Notes: a model not told the origin generated them from the letters alone. A stretch of DNA of 64,000 nt from Dasypus novemcinctus (GCF_030445035.2 NC_080676.1:102992933-103056932); one strand, 5' to 3'. Shown: positions 12,531-25,020, counted from the stretch's first letter. A program made the numbers and translations.

Positions 12531-13497
12531 GATGTCATTGTCAATATTTTCTCTTCCAGTTAGGAAACAGTACTTGTCCTAGAAAAACTACAATAATATT
12601 TAATACCATTATTCTGAAAACTATACTGAGAGGTGGCAAGACAATAGCTCTCTCTCACCAGAACATTAACTGGAATTGGATCTAAGTTTTTAGATTCTAT
12701 TTTACTCAGTCTTAGCGTCATCATCTTTAAAATGGAGCTAATAGTGGTGGTAATAGACTGATACTATCTCATAATCTGTAACAAATGTTCCACCATGATA
12801 TGGTATATTGGTGAAGGAGTTTAGGGAATTCTACACATTGCATGGTTGTTTTGTAAGATCACAACTTCTGTAATAAAAATACATTTTTAAAATAATAGTA
12901 GGGTGAGTTGGGAAAATATACTAAATGTAAGAGTAAGATATGGACTATAGTTAGTAGTTAGGTTTTGACAATATTCTTTCATAATTTGTAACAAATGTTT
13001 CAGAACATTACAAGGTGTTTGTGGTGGGTTGATGTATGGGACCCTTCTATGATGTTATACATGTTTGTTTTGTAAGTTCACAACTTTCACCATGCACTTA
13101 ACTGTTTATGTATATTTATGTATGATTGCTAAACTTCACCAAAACTTTTTTAAAAATTTTAAATGAGGCTAATAAATAGACTTACTTTACAGGGTTATTT
13201 TTGAAGTTTAGAGATCATATATGTAAGCACCTAGCACTTATGTTCTCAATAAGTAGGAACTATTATTGCTTCCAATCTGATTTAATCATTGTTTGTATTT
13301 TCTTAGTTAGGTGACCTAAGGAAGAAAAACTAAAGTGCAGAGACTTTAGAGTGTAATTATATGAAAAGCTAAAGATTTTGACCAACATAAATTTTATATC
13401 ACAGGCCAGTTTTCTCTATTCAAAATATAACTAAAGTGAGAAAATGTCCTTTAAATTACAATAACTTACATATGGAAAGCCGCTTATAGGTTATATT

Positions 13498-14374
13498 TGT
13501 CAGCCAATGGGGTGCCAATGCAAAGTACCAGAAATCTGGTATGTTTTATAAAGGGTATTTATTTGGGGTAGAAGCTTACAGTTACAAGTCCCTAAAGAGT
13601 CCAACTCAAGGTACCGGAAGAGTTACTTTCTCACCCAAAGTCATTGGCCACGTGTTGGAGAAAGATGGCAGGCAATGTCTGTGAGGGTTCAGCCTTCCTC
13701 TTTCTCATAAAGCTCCGTGGTCCCAACTTCTTCCAATATCAGCTGTAGGCTGGGATAAGTCTCTTCTTTGTCTAGGCTTTTTCTCTCCACAAGGTCAGCT
13801 ATATACTATCAAGCTGCTGTCTTCCTGGGGCCATGTCTGTGGAGCACCCTCTCTTCCTGCATATCTACTTCTGTGTTCTCCTTCTTTGTGCATATACCTC
13901 CTGAGACTCCAGCATCAAAAAACTGCAGCATCAAAACTCCACTTAACTCCTCTACCGTATTATTTTCTCTGTGAGCCCCCACACACAAAGGGGATGTGGG
14001 GGGGGTGGGAACTCAATATCCTACTGATGTGGCCTAATCAAAGCCTTAATCATTTTTTAATCAAGTAAAAGTAAAGCTTCTGAATCCAATACAATCTAAT
14101 ATTCCCAGAGAGAAATGAGCCCCTGGAGAGGAGATTTATTCCAGCCTACAGCTGATATTGGAAGAGGCTGGGACCATAGAGCCCTAAGAGTCTAAACCCT
14201 CACAGAGACTGGCAGCCATCTTACTCCAACGCGTGGCAACAGACTTTGGTGAGGGAAGTAACTTACACTTTATGACCTGGTAACTGTAAGCTGCTATCCT
14301 AAATGAATACCCTTTATAAAAGCCAATAGATTTTCTGGTCTTTTGCCTCAGCACCCCTTTGGCTAACTAATACA
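13498..14374. repeat. Inverted pair of LTR-like repeat copies
   Basis: The left copy (+) starts near 13498 with tcagccaatggggtgc. The right copy (-) ends at 14374 with ggctaactaataca, the reverse complement of the family start TGTATTAGTTAGCC. Arms of roughly 240-290 bp share, in opposite orientations, the phrases cttccaatatcagctgtagg and ataaagggtatt. The spacer between them is about 300 bp of the left copy. It belongs to the same family as 2405-2949. It could fold into a long hairpin in TOMM70 pre-mRNA. Confidence 0.75.
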
Positions 14375-15056
14375 TAGGTCATCTAGACTAAAATTCCATC
14401 CAGTACAAAAAATCCCTTCAACCAGAATCCCCACCAAATGAGCACATTGATAATATGCTCGTTGCTTTTTATGAAATAGAGAAGTGTTTTTTAAAGTCCT
14501 GTGTGATGGAAGAGTCTACCTTTAAATTTGTTTCTTAAATATGTTCATCTGTTAGGGTGAAACAACAACTAATAAATCTTTCATTTGAGAGCCCTTCAGA
14601 TATTTCCTTCTTCCAGTCTTTCTCCCTTGCAGTATAGTTTCCACAACACAGCCAGAGTGATCTTTACAAAGCTTCTTCCCTTGACTTCTATGACCCTTCT
14701 CTCACATGTTGGTTTCCTATTTCTCTGTTGCTTCTGTTGTCATTAAACAACTGTTACGTGCCATTGATGTACTATAGACTTTTACCCATGGTAAGAATCA
14801 CATGAAGGATTGTTAGCCATGAAGGAATGCAGTCTGCCTCATCTTTGAACATATCAAAATATCTAAGTCTGGGCATTTACCCCAGGTTACTCTCATTAAT
14901 TCTGTTGCCTTTTTAAAACCCATTCCCAAGCCATCAAGAAAATCCCAACTTGCGTCGAAAATCTTAATCCTTCCCCTGAACTCTAGGCCCTTATTAAAGG
15001 GAAGTGGACAATTGCTTAACTCAATTGGTGTACTAATTTCCTATGTTACTTTTCAG

Positions 15057-15264
15057 TTCTGGATATCTAAAGGCCAAACAGTATATGGAAGAAGAAAACT
15101 ATGATAAAATCATAAGTGAATGCTCAAAGGAAATAGATGCTCAAGGCAAATACATGGCAGAAGCATTATTACTGCGAGCCACTTTCTACCTGCTTATTGG
15201 CAATGCCAATGCAGCCAAACCAGACTTAGATAAGGTCATCAGTTTGAAAGAAGCTAATGTAAAG
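15057..15264 (+). CDS. TOMM70: TOMM70 exon 6 (core TPRs)
   Basis: It completes the Asn codon (AA|T) and encodes SGYLKAKQYMEEENYDKIIS through DLDKVISLKEANVK (208 bp, phase 2 in, phase 0 out). It holds a TPR (GYLKAKQYMEEENYDKIISEC) and the helix pair ALLLRATFYLLIGNANAA of the preprotein-binding core. AQGKY replaces what I remember as AEGKY in human. The continuation of the open frame past 15264 is intronic. Confidence 0.98.
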
Positions 15265-17471
15265 GTACATTTAAAAATGTATGTGTGTGAGAGAGTGCAT
15301 GTGTGACTATAAATAAATAGAAATAATACTTTTAGATATGTTTGCCAAACTTTTTAGGGATTCAATTGTTGGTTTCCAAAAGACTTTTTAAAGTGGAAGG
15401 AACTATACCTAATGATGATTGAGTGAGTGCAGTGAAACCAAAACATAAATATCAATGATACTTAGCTAGAAAAGGAAAAGTTTTTTTCCTATGGCATCTG
15501 GTAGCATCAACTTCCCCTCTTAGCTATTTTAAGTATTGGGCAATATTTGGGTAGTGGTAAAGGTAATATAATATGGCAGTGCTATAGGTAATGCTGTTGG
15601 TAGCATGTAATATGTAGTACCAGTTTATAAAATGCATTTACTAAAGGTAGAAACATTTAATAAAGTATTCTGAAAGATTTTATGTTACATAGAAAACCCA
15701 ACTTCTAAAAATATGATATTGAAATATACTAAAAGTCTTTGTAGTTGTGGTCAGAACAGCTTTTCGTTTTCCAAGTGTTCTTAATCTGGATGTAATTATT
15801 CTTAGAGTGAAAATCTAAGAGATCCATTTCTTAATTGTTTGGTAAAATCTCTGTAGCCTCTTTTCATTTCCAAATGAATAATTCATGTATTTGGGAGGAT
15901 GTAAAAGCTGTCTTCAAGGCCTAAGTATTTGTTAACAAATTATCCTAACATCTTGTAAACAAAAGTAATTACAGTTAAGTATTTGTTAAAAACTCCTTTC
16001 AAATGGGATTTTTCAAATTGAAGACAGCCTAGTAATACTGTCTTGAATTTTATCTCCTGCTGATTTTCCTGATTTTCTGATGATTACAAATATTATATTG
16101 TTGTGTTTTTATTAATTTGCAGAGGGCATTCTTGTTTGTTTCATTAAGGAAGACATACTAAGTATTGCTTTGAACAAAACTTTGGAGAAGCATATTTCCA
16201 AATTATGATTATGAGTTTTATTTTTTAATTGCAAGTAGTAATGCCTAACTTGTGTTATATGCAAAAATTAACTCAAAATGAGACCTAAATGTAAGAACTA
16301 AAACTGTAAAATTCATGTAAGAAAACATGAGAAAATCTTCATGACTTTGGATTAAGCAGTGTTTCTTTAGATATGATACTAAAAGCATAAGTGACAAAAT
16401 ATAAATAGAACTTCATCAAAAAATATTTGCACTTCAAAGGACAGCATCAAGAAAGTATTAAAAACAGCTCCACAGAATGGGAGAAAATATCATATATCTG
16501 ATAAAGGACTTGTATCCAGAATATATAAAGCACTCTTATATCTTAATTTAAAAATGTCAAAAGGATCTGAATACATTTCTCCAAAGAAGATATATATCAG
16601 TGGCCAGAAAGGAACAATAAAAGATGTTCAACGTCATTAGCCATTGGAGAAAGACAAATCAAAACCACAAAGAGATACCCACTTCATGCTCACTAGGATG
16701 GCTATTATCAAAAAAGATGAACAAAAACAAGTATTGGTGAGGATGTAGAAAAACTGGAAACTTCATACATTGTTCATGGGAATGTAAAATGGTGTAGCCC
16801 CTAAAGAAACCTGTTTGACAGTTCCTTAAAAGGAATTAGTTACCATATGGAGTTACCATATGACCCAGTAATTACATTCTTAGGTGGTATATACCCAAAA
16901 GAATTTAATGCATATGTCATCACAAAAACCTGTACATGAATGTTCATAACAGCATTATTCATAATATCCCAAAAGTGGAACAACCCAAATGTTCACTAAC
17001 TGATGAATGGATAATTAAAATGTGGTGTATCTGTACAATGGAATATTATTTGGTAATAAAAAGAAATGTGGTACTGATATGTACAACAACATGGCTGAAC
17101 TAGAAAATGTTCTGTTAAGTCAAAGAAAACAGGCATAAAAGGCCATATAATATATGATTCCACTTATATGGTATGTCCAGAATAGGCAAATCCATAGAAA
17201 CAGAAAGTAGATTAGTGGTTTCCGGGGACTGAGGGAAAATGGAGAAATAGGTAGTGACTGCTACTGTGTAGAAGTTTCTTTTGGACAAGGAAAATATTCT
17301 GAAATTAGTGCCAGTGGTTGTACAGTTCTTTGGATTGTGAATAACTAAGAAAACACTGAATTGTGCACTCTAGATGGGTGAGCTTTATGAGTATGTGAAT
17401 TATATCCCAAGCTGTTATTTTTTTTAAACTAAATTGAAAATAATGAGCCTTTTCTCATTTTGGGAATGTAG
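15265..17471 (+). other. TOMM70: TOMM70 intron 6
   Basis: GT-AG intron. About half of it is an old L1 3' segment (16250-17425) that ends only about 45 bp before the exon 7 acceptor. The remaining 15265-16250 is AT-rich with no recognised element. Confidence 0.8.
16250..17425 (+). mobile_element. Old L1 (ORF2 3' end and 3' UTR)
   Basis: Degenerate ORF2 C-terminal sequence is recognisable from ttaactcaaaatg, through ggagaaaatatcatatatct, the atgaatggataattaaaatg segment and the gaatattatttggtaataaa segment. The 3' UTR follows, with agaaagtagattagtggttt. The copy is 5'-truncated and full of stops. Confidence 0.85.
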
Positions 17472-17606
17472 CTTCAAGCAAATGCTCTCATCAAAAGAGG
17501 CAGCATGTACATGCAACAGCAGCAGCCTTTACTGTCTACTCAAGATTTTAACATGGCAGCTGACATTGATCCTCAGAATGCTGATGTTTATCACCATCGA
17601 GGACAG
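17472..17606 (+). CDS. TOMM70: TOMM70 exon 7
   Basis: It encodes LQANALIKRGSMYMQQQQPL, then LSTQDFNMAADIDPQNADVY and HHRGQ (45 codons, phase 0 at both ends). It contains a TPR of the core domain (ALIKRGSMYMQQQQPLLSTQDFNMA). The second residue is Gln (CAA) where I remember Arg (CGA) in human, which a CpG transition would explain. The acceptor is gaatgtag and the donor ag|gtaaat. Confidence 0.98.
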
Positions 17607-18314
17607 GTAAATCTATTTTCTTACTTAGAGTTCTGACCTTTGGATGGAGGAATTTGATAACTGTTTTTGAGAATTGTTTAACATTTTCTTATATCACTTC
17701 TGATCGCTGTCAACACTTTGGGTTGACCTTAATTTAGTCTGATCTTGCACATTTGTCCTTATAATTTCGATATGAAAAAAGAGGAAAGGAAGACTGAAAA
17801 TATTCAATACAATGATTTTTGTGGACTTCTTATTATACAGAAATATTAGCTAGATTCTTCACACAGTATAAAAAAATCCTCTAAATCCTAGGAATGGAGT
17901 TTTATAACAAGCATATTAGCTTTTTAGTTAAAATATATTGGGAAGAAAACATTTCCCAATTACAACTTTAAAAAATTTGACTTAATAATCTGATTAACAT
18001 GGCTTCTTGGATTGAATTAAGGTGGAATGTATAGGCTATCTGTAAAGAAACAGAAAACCTGAAGTTCTTTTGAAGGATAATTTTACCTAATATATTTGTC
18101 TCAGTTTACATTAAATTCCAGATGTAGTAAATTACTACCTTCAATTACTTAAGGTCTTTGAACTCATTTCCTCATCTGAAGTAATACCACAGTTATATGA
18201 TATTAGTCATGAATATTAAATGAAGATATACTTCATTGAATGTATTAGGCTTTTATGATAGCTCATCCTCCTTTCATTGGTCATTAGGCATTTTGCCCCT
18301 TACTGGCAGTGTCT

Positions 18315-19235
18315 TAAGATCAGAGTCCCAGGGACAACTAAAGTAGATTCAACCCCAGCTATTGGTTCTTCTGAGGGCTACAGAGACCCACAGGTTCTAC
18401 GGTCACTGCAGATGGAGTTCAGTGCCATGTCAGTTGGCCCTACTTTGGAGTTTGTGTTCCTGAGTGTGACGGAGTTGGACTCAGATGTGATCTTTGTTCA
18501 CAAGCCTCTCCTATTACTTTTTCTGGACCTGTGGTTGGCTCTGGGGTTTAGTGTATACTCCATGTGATAGCCAGTCCCTGAGCCTCAACAGACTTGCAAC
18601 TCCTACACTCTGGTTAATTGGACTTAACGCAGCTAGCTAACATGGAGGTGAAGGTCAACTACCACACCAGGGAGCCAAGCGTGCCTGCAACTGAAAGCAG
18701 AAGAATTGCATTCATCATTCCTATGGAATCTAAGCCCCTTCTCAATTTAGATGTGAAGTGGACATAACCATTCCAGGGTCCACAGAATGGAGGAATAGAG
18801 TATGGATTAGGGTGGACTTACTGATATTCTATTCATGAACTATTGTGATTAGTAATTGAAGAAAATGTAGCATTGATGTGGAGAAATTGGCCACGGTAAC
18901 TGCTGAGGGTAGGAAGTGGGAAGAAGAGATGTGATGTGGGGGCATTTTCAGGACTTGGAGTTGTCCTGGGTGGTGCTGCAGGGACAGTTACTGGACATTG
19001 TATGTCCTCCCATGGCCCACTGGGTAGACTGGGGGAGAGTGTAAACTACAAGGTGGATCATTGATCATGTGATACAGCAGTGCTCAGAGATGTATTCACC
19101 AAGTGCAGTGAATGTCCCATGATGATGAAGGAGGTTGTTGTTATGGGAGGACTGGGGTGAGGGGGGTGGAGGGTATATGGGGACCTCATATATTTTTAAT
19201 ATAACATTAAAAAATAAGATAATTTTTTAAAAAGG
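18315..19235 (+). mobile_element. L1 3' UTR, same family as the full-length L1
   Basis: It aligns by eye with the 3' UTR of the L1 at 48709-57101 (compare 56240-57060). Shared phrases include gtggaatctaagcccc, ggagttgtcctgggtggtgc-like sequence and the end ggggacctcatatatttttaat. It is 5'-truncated to the 3' UTR only. Confidence 0.85.
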
Positions 19236-19309
19236 ATTAAATTAAAAGGTAATTATCTAATGTCTAATCTGCCTTGAAACTGGAATGCACAGAAATGTTT
19301 CGTTTATTT

Positions 19310-19725
19310 TTTATTTTTTTATTTTTTAAAGATTTATTTATTTCTCTCCCTTTCCTCTCCCCACCCCAGTTGCCTGTTCTCTGTGTCCATTCGCTGCGTG
19401 TTCTTTTGTCTGCTTCTGTTGTCAGCGGCATGGGAATCTGTGTCTCTTTTTGTTAGGTCATCTTGCTACATCAAGTCTCCCTGTGTGTGACGCCATTCCT
19501 GGGCAGGCTGAACTTTCGCTCTGGGTGGCTCTCCTTCCGGGGCGCACTCCTTGCACGTGGAGCTCCCCTACACGGGGGACACCCCTGTGTGGCAGGGCAT
19601 TCCTTGCGCACATCAGCACTGCGCATGGGCCAGCTGCACATGGGTCAAGGAGGCCTGGGGTTTGAACCGCGGACCTCCTATGTGGTAGCAAGACACCCTA
19701 ACCATTGGGCCAAGTCCGCTTCCCT
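19310..19725 (-). repeat. DAS-type SINE (minus)
   Basis: Reverse complement of the DAS SINE, from aaagatttatttatttctct through the GGGGCGCACTCCTTGCACG body to gggccaagtccgcttccc. The flanks gtttcgtttatttttt and gtttagttttttag are a loose target duplication. Confidence 0.85.
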
Positions 19726-20045
19726 GTTTAGTTTTTTAGAAAAAGGATTTCTTGCTTAATAGGGATATAAATTCCTGTGCAAAAATGGTGGGCTTAATGT
19801 AGGTGGAGCTTTGTAGGATTTCTTTCAAAACTATTTTAAGGAATATCAAATTTTATATAGAAAGGAAAGAATCAGAATATTCTTTTTCCATGAGAAATCA
19901 TAATGACTTTCAAGGACCAAAGCAGTAGGCAAATCAGTATCCTGGTATTGGTGAAATAAAACCTGGACTTGGAATCTAATAAAAAAAATAAACTACAAAG
20001 GTGGGTTTATAGTGCCTCTTAAAAAATTAGGTACTAGTAATTTTA

Positions 20046-20460
20046 TTTTATTTTTTTCTAAATTCTACTCAATTTATTCATTTTTTAAAAGATATTACAT
20101 TCAAAAAATATGAGGTCCCCATTCACCCCCACCACCCCCACCCCACCACTCCCCCCACAGTAACACTCACCGCCATCATCATGACACATCCATTGCGTCT
20201 GGTGAGTACATCTCCAGGCATCGCTGCACCCCATGTCCCATGTTCCACACCATAGCCCACACTCTCCCACGTTCCATCCAGTGGGCCATGGGAGGACATA
20301 CCACGTCCGGCAATTGTTCCTGGAGCACCACCCAGGACAACTCCAAGTCCCGAGAATGCCTCCACATCTCATCTCTTCCTCCCATTCCCTGCACCCAGCA
20401 GCCACCATGGCCACTTTTTCCACACCAATGCCACATTTTCTCGATTATTAACCACAATGA
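20046..20460 (-). mobile_element. L1 3' terminus (minus) with target duplication
   Basis: Reverse complement of the last roughly 400 nt of the L1 family at 48709. It starts with the T-rich complement of the poly(A) and tgaggtcccc, then a C-rich tract (complement of the G-rich 3' UTR tract). It is flanked by exact 14-bp repeats tactagtaatttta at 20032-20045 and 20461-20474. This is a clean, 5'-truncated, relatively young insertion. Confidence 0.9.
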
Positions 20461-20633
20461 TACTAGTAATTTTAGAATTGTTCCTTTAAAGTAACTGTGG
20501 ATATTCTAATTCACTGTCTTTTGAAAGTAATTCTATATCAAATAATATGTTTTATATTGAGCTTGTGGTAATAGAAGAGACATAGTGAGTACTTAACTGG
20601 CACACCTATTATTTTGATTTTTTTTTCCCTTAG

Positions 20634-20741
20634 CTGAAAATACTGCTTGATCAAGTTGAAGAAGCAGTGGCAGATTTTGATGAATGTATTAGATTAAGAC
20701 CTGAGTCTGCTCTGGCACAAGCTCAGAAATGTTTTGCTTTG
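20634..20741 (+). CDS. TOMM70: TOMM70 exon 8
   Basis: It encodes LKILLDQVEEAVADFDECIR, then LRPESALAQAQKCFAL (36 codons, phase 0 at both ends), essentially one TPR of the core. As far as I remember the human protein, this segment is identical. It is bounded by cccttag and a gtaggt donor. Confidence 0.98.
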
Positions 20742-21625
20742 GTAGGTACTATTTTCTTTTGTAGTTTCCTAAATAATATTTTTAGTTCCCATTGTTAACA
20801 AAAATGATTATCTCAGTATCTACAAAATCATTTTATTTTTTTTCCCCAAAGGATGACTAAAGGGCAAAAAGTACTTTAGTGTGGGGAACTAGTAAGTGTA
20901 TATGTTGTTTGAGATACCATTACTCCAGTACTGTATTTCCTTGGATGTTTTATTGAGTTCATCTTTGTCCATGGTTTTATGTTCCCCTAGAAAGCCCTGT
21001 TCTCCAAACTGGCTACCATAAGCCAGTACAAATAGCAAAAGCTTTTTGAGGAAATACTCTGCAGTCATAATACTACATAACTACTCTCCTGTCTCTCCTT
21101 TATAATGCTCCTTCTCAAACAATATTCAGAAACACCAAGCTGAGAAGCTAGAATAAGTCCATTTCTAGTAAAATGAGGTATTTCTAGTTAGTCCCATAGT
21201 CGGGAGTCCAAAAAAGGTTTTCCTTTTAAAGAAAGAAATTGGGTCACAAACAGTTAAGAAGTGTATTATACATGAAAAATGTTGTTAATGAAGGAGTTTT
21301 ATAATACTTTTAGTAAAGTGATAATAACTTAGGAGATTTTAAATTTCCTCCATTTATCTTCAAAGTTAACTTCTTACAAGTTAGTATGCCCTCCTCTAGA
21401 GTACTGAACATCTTGAAATTGTAGAGTAGAAGTGAAGTCATATTTGTACATAGCTCTTGAGCCCCTGCTGCTGAGATATATATCCTTGGGGTTCCAGAAA
21501 TCAACAAATTATGTTAGCAGATCACCTGCTTTTCTGGAAATATTTTTTAGTTTTGTTTTTTGTAATATTTAACATTCCATGAGTGAGTTCTTGATTTGAC
21601 AGGCTTGTTTTGATTTTGTAAACAG
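20742..21625 (+). other. TOMM70: TOMM70 intron 8
   Basis: Short GT-AG intron (884 bp) with acceptor gattttgtaaacag. I see no mobile element or RNA gene in it. Confidence 0.8.
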
Positions 21626-21742
21626 TATCGCCAGGCATATACAGGAAACAATTCTTCACAAATTCAAGCAGCTATGAAAGGTTTTGAAGAGGTCATAAAG
21701 AAATTTCCAAGGTGTGCTGAAGGCTATGCACTATATGCCCAG
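21626..21742 (+). CDS. TOMM70: TOMM70 exon 9
   Basis: It encodes YRQAYTGNNSSQIQAAMKGF, then EEVIKKFPRCAEGYALYAQ (39 codons, phase 0 at both ends), a core TPR pair around the preprotein-binding groove. The frame is open and both splice sites are canonical. Confidence 0.98.
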
Positions 21743-24120
21743 GTAAATGTTATTTTAAATCTTTTTTTCTGTTATAGGTCCTTTTTTAAAGAAATACATA
21801 CATAAATGTATATGCTGAATCTGGTATGGAAATCAGAAAACAGTGTGACCCTAATTGCAACTCCAATAAAAGCAAATGGCTTTGTTTCTGCTTTGACTCT
21901 CCTGGTCCCAAAGATGATCCTGAATCACCTCAGGAGGTGTTTTACTATGTTACATAGTTTGTAAACCTCAGCTCTAAACTCATAATGTGAGGAAGTTTAA
22001 GCAGAACATATTCTCTAATGTTTACATTTGGATTGGATTTTCAAAAATTTATTGCCTTAGGAACTGTATGCAATTGGGGAGAAAAATGACCATAGAAAAG
22101 GTTTTTTTTTTCTTGATCAGAGTCCTTTTAAGTGGTTAGATAGGCTGTAACACTCATTGAAATTTCTCTTTGCTCTCTCTTGTGGAGGAAAATGATTAAA
22201 ATTATTCTGGAAACATTCCTTGGTTTAGGGTCAAAACTATGGAAAAATAGGGTTTAAATTAGAATTATTTTAACTTTCTCATTGTAGCCTGAAGTCTTTG
22301 AAATTTATTTATTTTAAACATCACTTCATTTACTTGAAAATAATTAGCTTCTTACAGCCATAGTTAAACTTTTTCCCTCAAAAAAAAAAAAAAAAAATCT
22401 CTAAATGTCTTGTTTTCTTTCTTGGCCTTTAAGTTACAACTTGCTTTTTGTGTATGTGTGATGTACCAGGACTGGGAGTTGATCCTGGGACCTTGTATGT
22501 AGAAAGCCAGTGCTCTTCACATCAGCTCCCAAGTTGGTTGGTTGGTTTTTTTTTTTCATTTGTTTTGCTTGTGTTTGTTTTTATTTTTTGTTTTTTTAGG
22601 AAGCACCAGTAACTGAACCCCGGACCTCCCATGTGGGAACCAGTGCTCAACCACTTGAGCCATATCTGCTTCCATAACTTGCTTTTGGTGTCTACATGAA
22701 TCAGCCATCTCAATACTCTATATCTTTTTTATCTTATATTTTTGTTACAAAAGAAATGAGGGGTTTCTTTCCACCAAATACCAAAATAGGAAACATAAAA
22801 ATGACCATCCCTGGTAGACTTCCCTGCAAACCATTGTTTCCTTCATGTTATCTTTAGACAGATGATAAGAAAAGTTTCTCAAGGACTTTGAGAATTAATA
22901 AACTATTAACAGAAGGGACTATGAGAAGATTGATTTGCATTGAATCTATTCTCAGTTCCTGCATTATCACTGAATTACTAGGAATTGAGATTATGGAGTG
23001 TGCAATACAATCTAGAAGTTCTTTAATATCAGTCTGAAATATCTCATTTATTGCCTCTGTTCTTAGAATTCCTAGATGGGGTGGCGGTGATAAAAAAGTG
23101 AAACATTGTTTGATGACTACACTCTAATTGATTATAAAAGCTTGTACTATGTAAATTTTTATAGAATGTATGGAAGTCAAAATAGGACACATGCCCATTA
23201 TTTCATATAACATTTATATTGAATAGGGGATACTCTTGTGTTTATACCTTGTACTTTATTAGTAACAAACCAGAAGGTGAGGCCAGCCTCACCTTCATCA
23301 CTGTCATGAATTCAGAAGAGCTTTTTGTTGCAGATTTTTTTTCTAACAGCTAAGATAGGGCCACTGTACAGATTTTGAAGAAAGCAACACTAGGAACAAC
23401 TCTTCTGCAGAACTTTCCTAATTGCAGTTTCCTATCATTGTGCTTCCTTCAAAATAGGTTTTGGTTTGCTTGAGCTGTCTTCTCATGAGAACTAGCATAA
23501 TACTACAGTCTGTTTGTACTAACATTTCTGTCCTTTTATCCCTCTTCTAAATTCTGGTCCAATATAAATATATGAAACTTTGTTCTTTTAACTTTAAAAA
23601 CATTAGCTTAGATGCTGGCCAACTCTCAGTGTTTCTACTTGAGCTGGTATTTACAGTGATCCTGGTATCCACAGGACCAACCTTTCCATTTCACCCATGG
23701 GATTTGCCTTTAAATAATGGATAACAACTCCTTTTTTTCTTTTATTTGCCATTTTTAAGGAATGGCAATTTAATACACATACCTTAACCTATTCTTGCAA
23801 ATTTGTATTGTCCCTAAAGAAATTTCTTTAGGATATATTATGATAAATCATAAATAAATGACAGGAATATACCTTTGAGGATCTGATCTTAGAACTGGCC
23901 CTAAGAGTAGGATTTTTCTGAATTCTACAGTTTTCCAGATTATCTCTGTACCAAAAACAATGCTACCTAAAAACCCCAATAATTAAGATTTAAATTTTAA
24001 AGTGATTTGTATGCCTAAAGCATGAAATTTGGTAACGAGTAAATGAATAAACAATATTATTAAGCAATATATTTTTCAAAGACTTAGGTTGATAGTTAAT
24101 AAAATTATCTCTTCACATAG
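21743..24120 (+). other. TOMM70: TOMM70 intron 9
   Basis: GT-AG intron. It contains a dimeric tRNA-like SINE (minus, 22452-22672) and an A18 tract near 22380. The remaining about 1.4 kb before exon 10 shows no element I recognise. Confidence 0.8.
22452..22672 (-). repeat. Dimeric tRNA-like SINE (minus)
   Basis: Two tRNA-like units are read on the minus strand. Each has a B-box-like segment (complement of gaaccccggacctcccatgt and ttgatcctgggaccttg) and they are separated by an A-rich linker. The flanks acaacttgctttttg and ataacttgcttttgg are the target duplication. Sister copies lie at 32643-32850, 33221-33412 and 57399-57636. Confidence 0.8.
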
Positions 24121-24218
24121 GCATTAACAGATCAACAACAGTTTGGGAAAGCTGATGAAATGTATGATAAATGTATTGATTTGGAACCAGATAATGCTAC
24201 AACATATGTTCATAAAGG
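24121..24218 (+). CDS. TOMM70: TOMM70 exon 10
   Basis: It encodes ALTDQQQFGKADEMYDKCID, then LEPDNATTYVHK plus two bases of a Gly codon (98 bp, phase 0 in, phase 2 out). It is a TPR (ALTDQQQFGKADEMYDKCIDL). The donor GG|gtatgt and acceptor cacatag are canonical. Confidence 0.98.
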
Positions 24219-24797
24219 GTATGTATTTTCGTGGTTCTGTTCTAGTAAGAAACTAAATTTTTTGCATAGTAATAAAATGGATTCCTTTTGGCCACTGTAT
24301 TAGAGGAATATCAGTGACATTAATTGACAAATATCTAAATGCTTTTGGGTGCTTTACTGTTATTTTTTTTTATTACTTTACTTATATTCTATTCTTACCT
24401 AGAAATAAGTAAATGTACTATTTTCACCCCAGGATTAAGGTTTTAATTTCTTTTCTAAACATCCTTGCAAATATTGCTTATATTTGTGTATAAGTTTTTC
24501 TTGTCTTTGTGGACTTGGATTGTCATAGAAAGTTCGCTTCATTATACAACATAAAAACTTAAGTGATTCAAGGTGAGCTGGTAATAGAGCCATTAGACAC
24601 TTGTCTCATAATAAGGATCTTACATAACAAACCTAGTATTCAATTGAGAAGAAAACACAATTTGATGCTGATTACATACTCTTAGTTTTATATTTTCATT
24701 TTAAGTTAAATTTATAAATTAAGTAAATACAGAAATTGAGTTACACACTTATTCCTGTTGATCCCTAGTCCCATCTGACTCCCTTTTTCATTTGTAG
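24219..24797 (+). other. TOMM70: TOMM70 intron 10
   Basis: Short AT-rich GT-AG intron (579 bp). I see no repeat or regulatory element that I can support. Confidence 0.8.
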
Positions 24798-24920
24798 TTT
24801 ACTTCAACTTCAGTGGAAGCAAGATCTGGATAGAGGTTTGGAGCTTATCAGCAAGGCTATTGAAATCGACAATAAATGTGATTTTGCATATGAAACCATG
24901 GGAACTATTGAAGTGCAAAG
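24798..24920 (+). CDS. TOMM70: TOMM70 exon 11
   Basis: It completes Gly (GG|T) and encodes LLQLQWKQDLDRGLELISKA through YETMGTIEVQ plus two bases of Arg (123 bp, phase 2 in and out). It contains a TPR followed by the first helix of the last repeat (FAYETMGTIEVQRG spans the junction). The splice sites are tttgtag and AG|gtaact. Confidence 0.98.
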
Positions 24921-25020
24921 GTAACTTCTTGAATCTGTTCTTAGGAAATTTATGGCAACTCCATAGATTTTTATCTTTCCCTTCTCATTACAAACATGTT
25001 ATCACCAATATCCATTAAAA

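Larger units (their letters stand above)
11563..15056 (+). other. TOMM70: TOMM70 intron 5
   Basis: GT-AG intron. It carries an L1 3' end (about 12360-12530), a further L1-3'-end-like stretch (about 12760-13165) that recurs at 32860-33215, and the large inverted repeat at 13498-14374. Positions 14400-15050 include a weak L2-like segment near 14580-14720 (agccagagtgatctttacaa). No exon other than 5 and 6 is seen. Confidence 0.75.
17607..20633 (+). other. TOMM70: TOMM70 intron 7
   Basis: GT-AG intron dense in insertions: a + strand L1 3' UTR (18315-19235), a minus DAS SINE (about 19310-19725) and a minus L1 3' terminus (20046-20460). The gaps between them show nothing I can name. Confidence 0.8.

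Noticed and set aside
20085..20494. Glycine/tryptophan- or histidine/proline-rich small proteins
   Set aside because: This is the G/C-rich 3' terminus of an L1 read in arbitrary frames.
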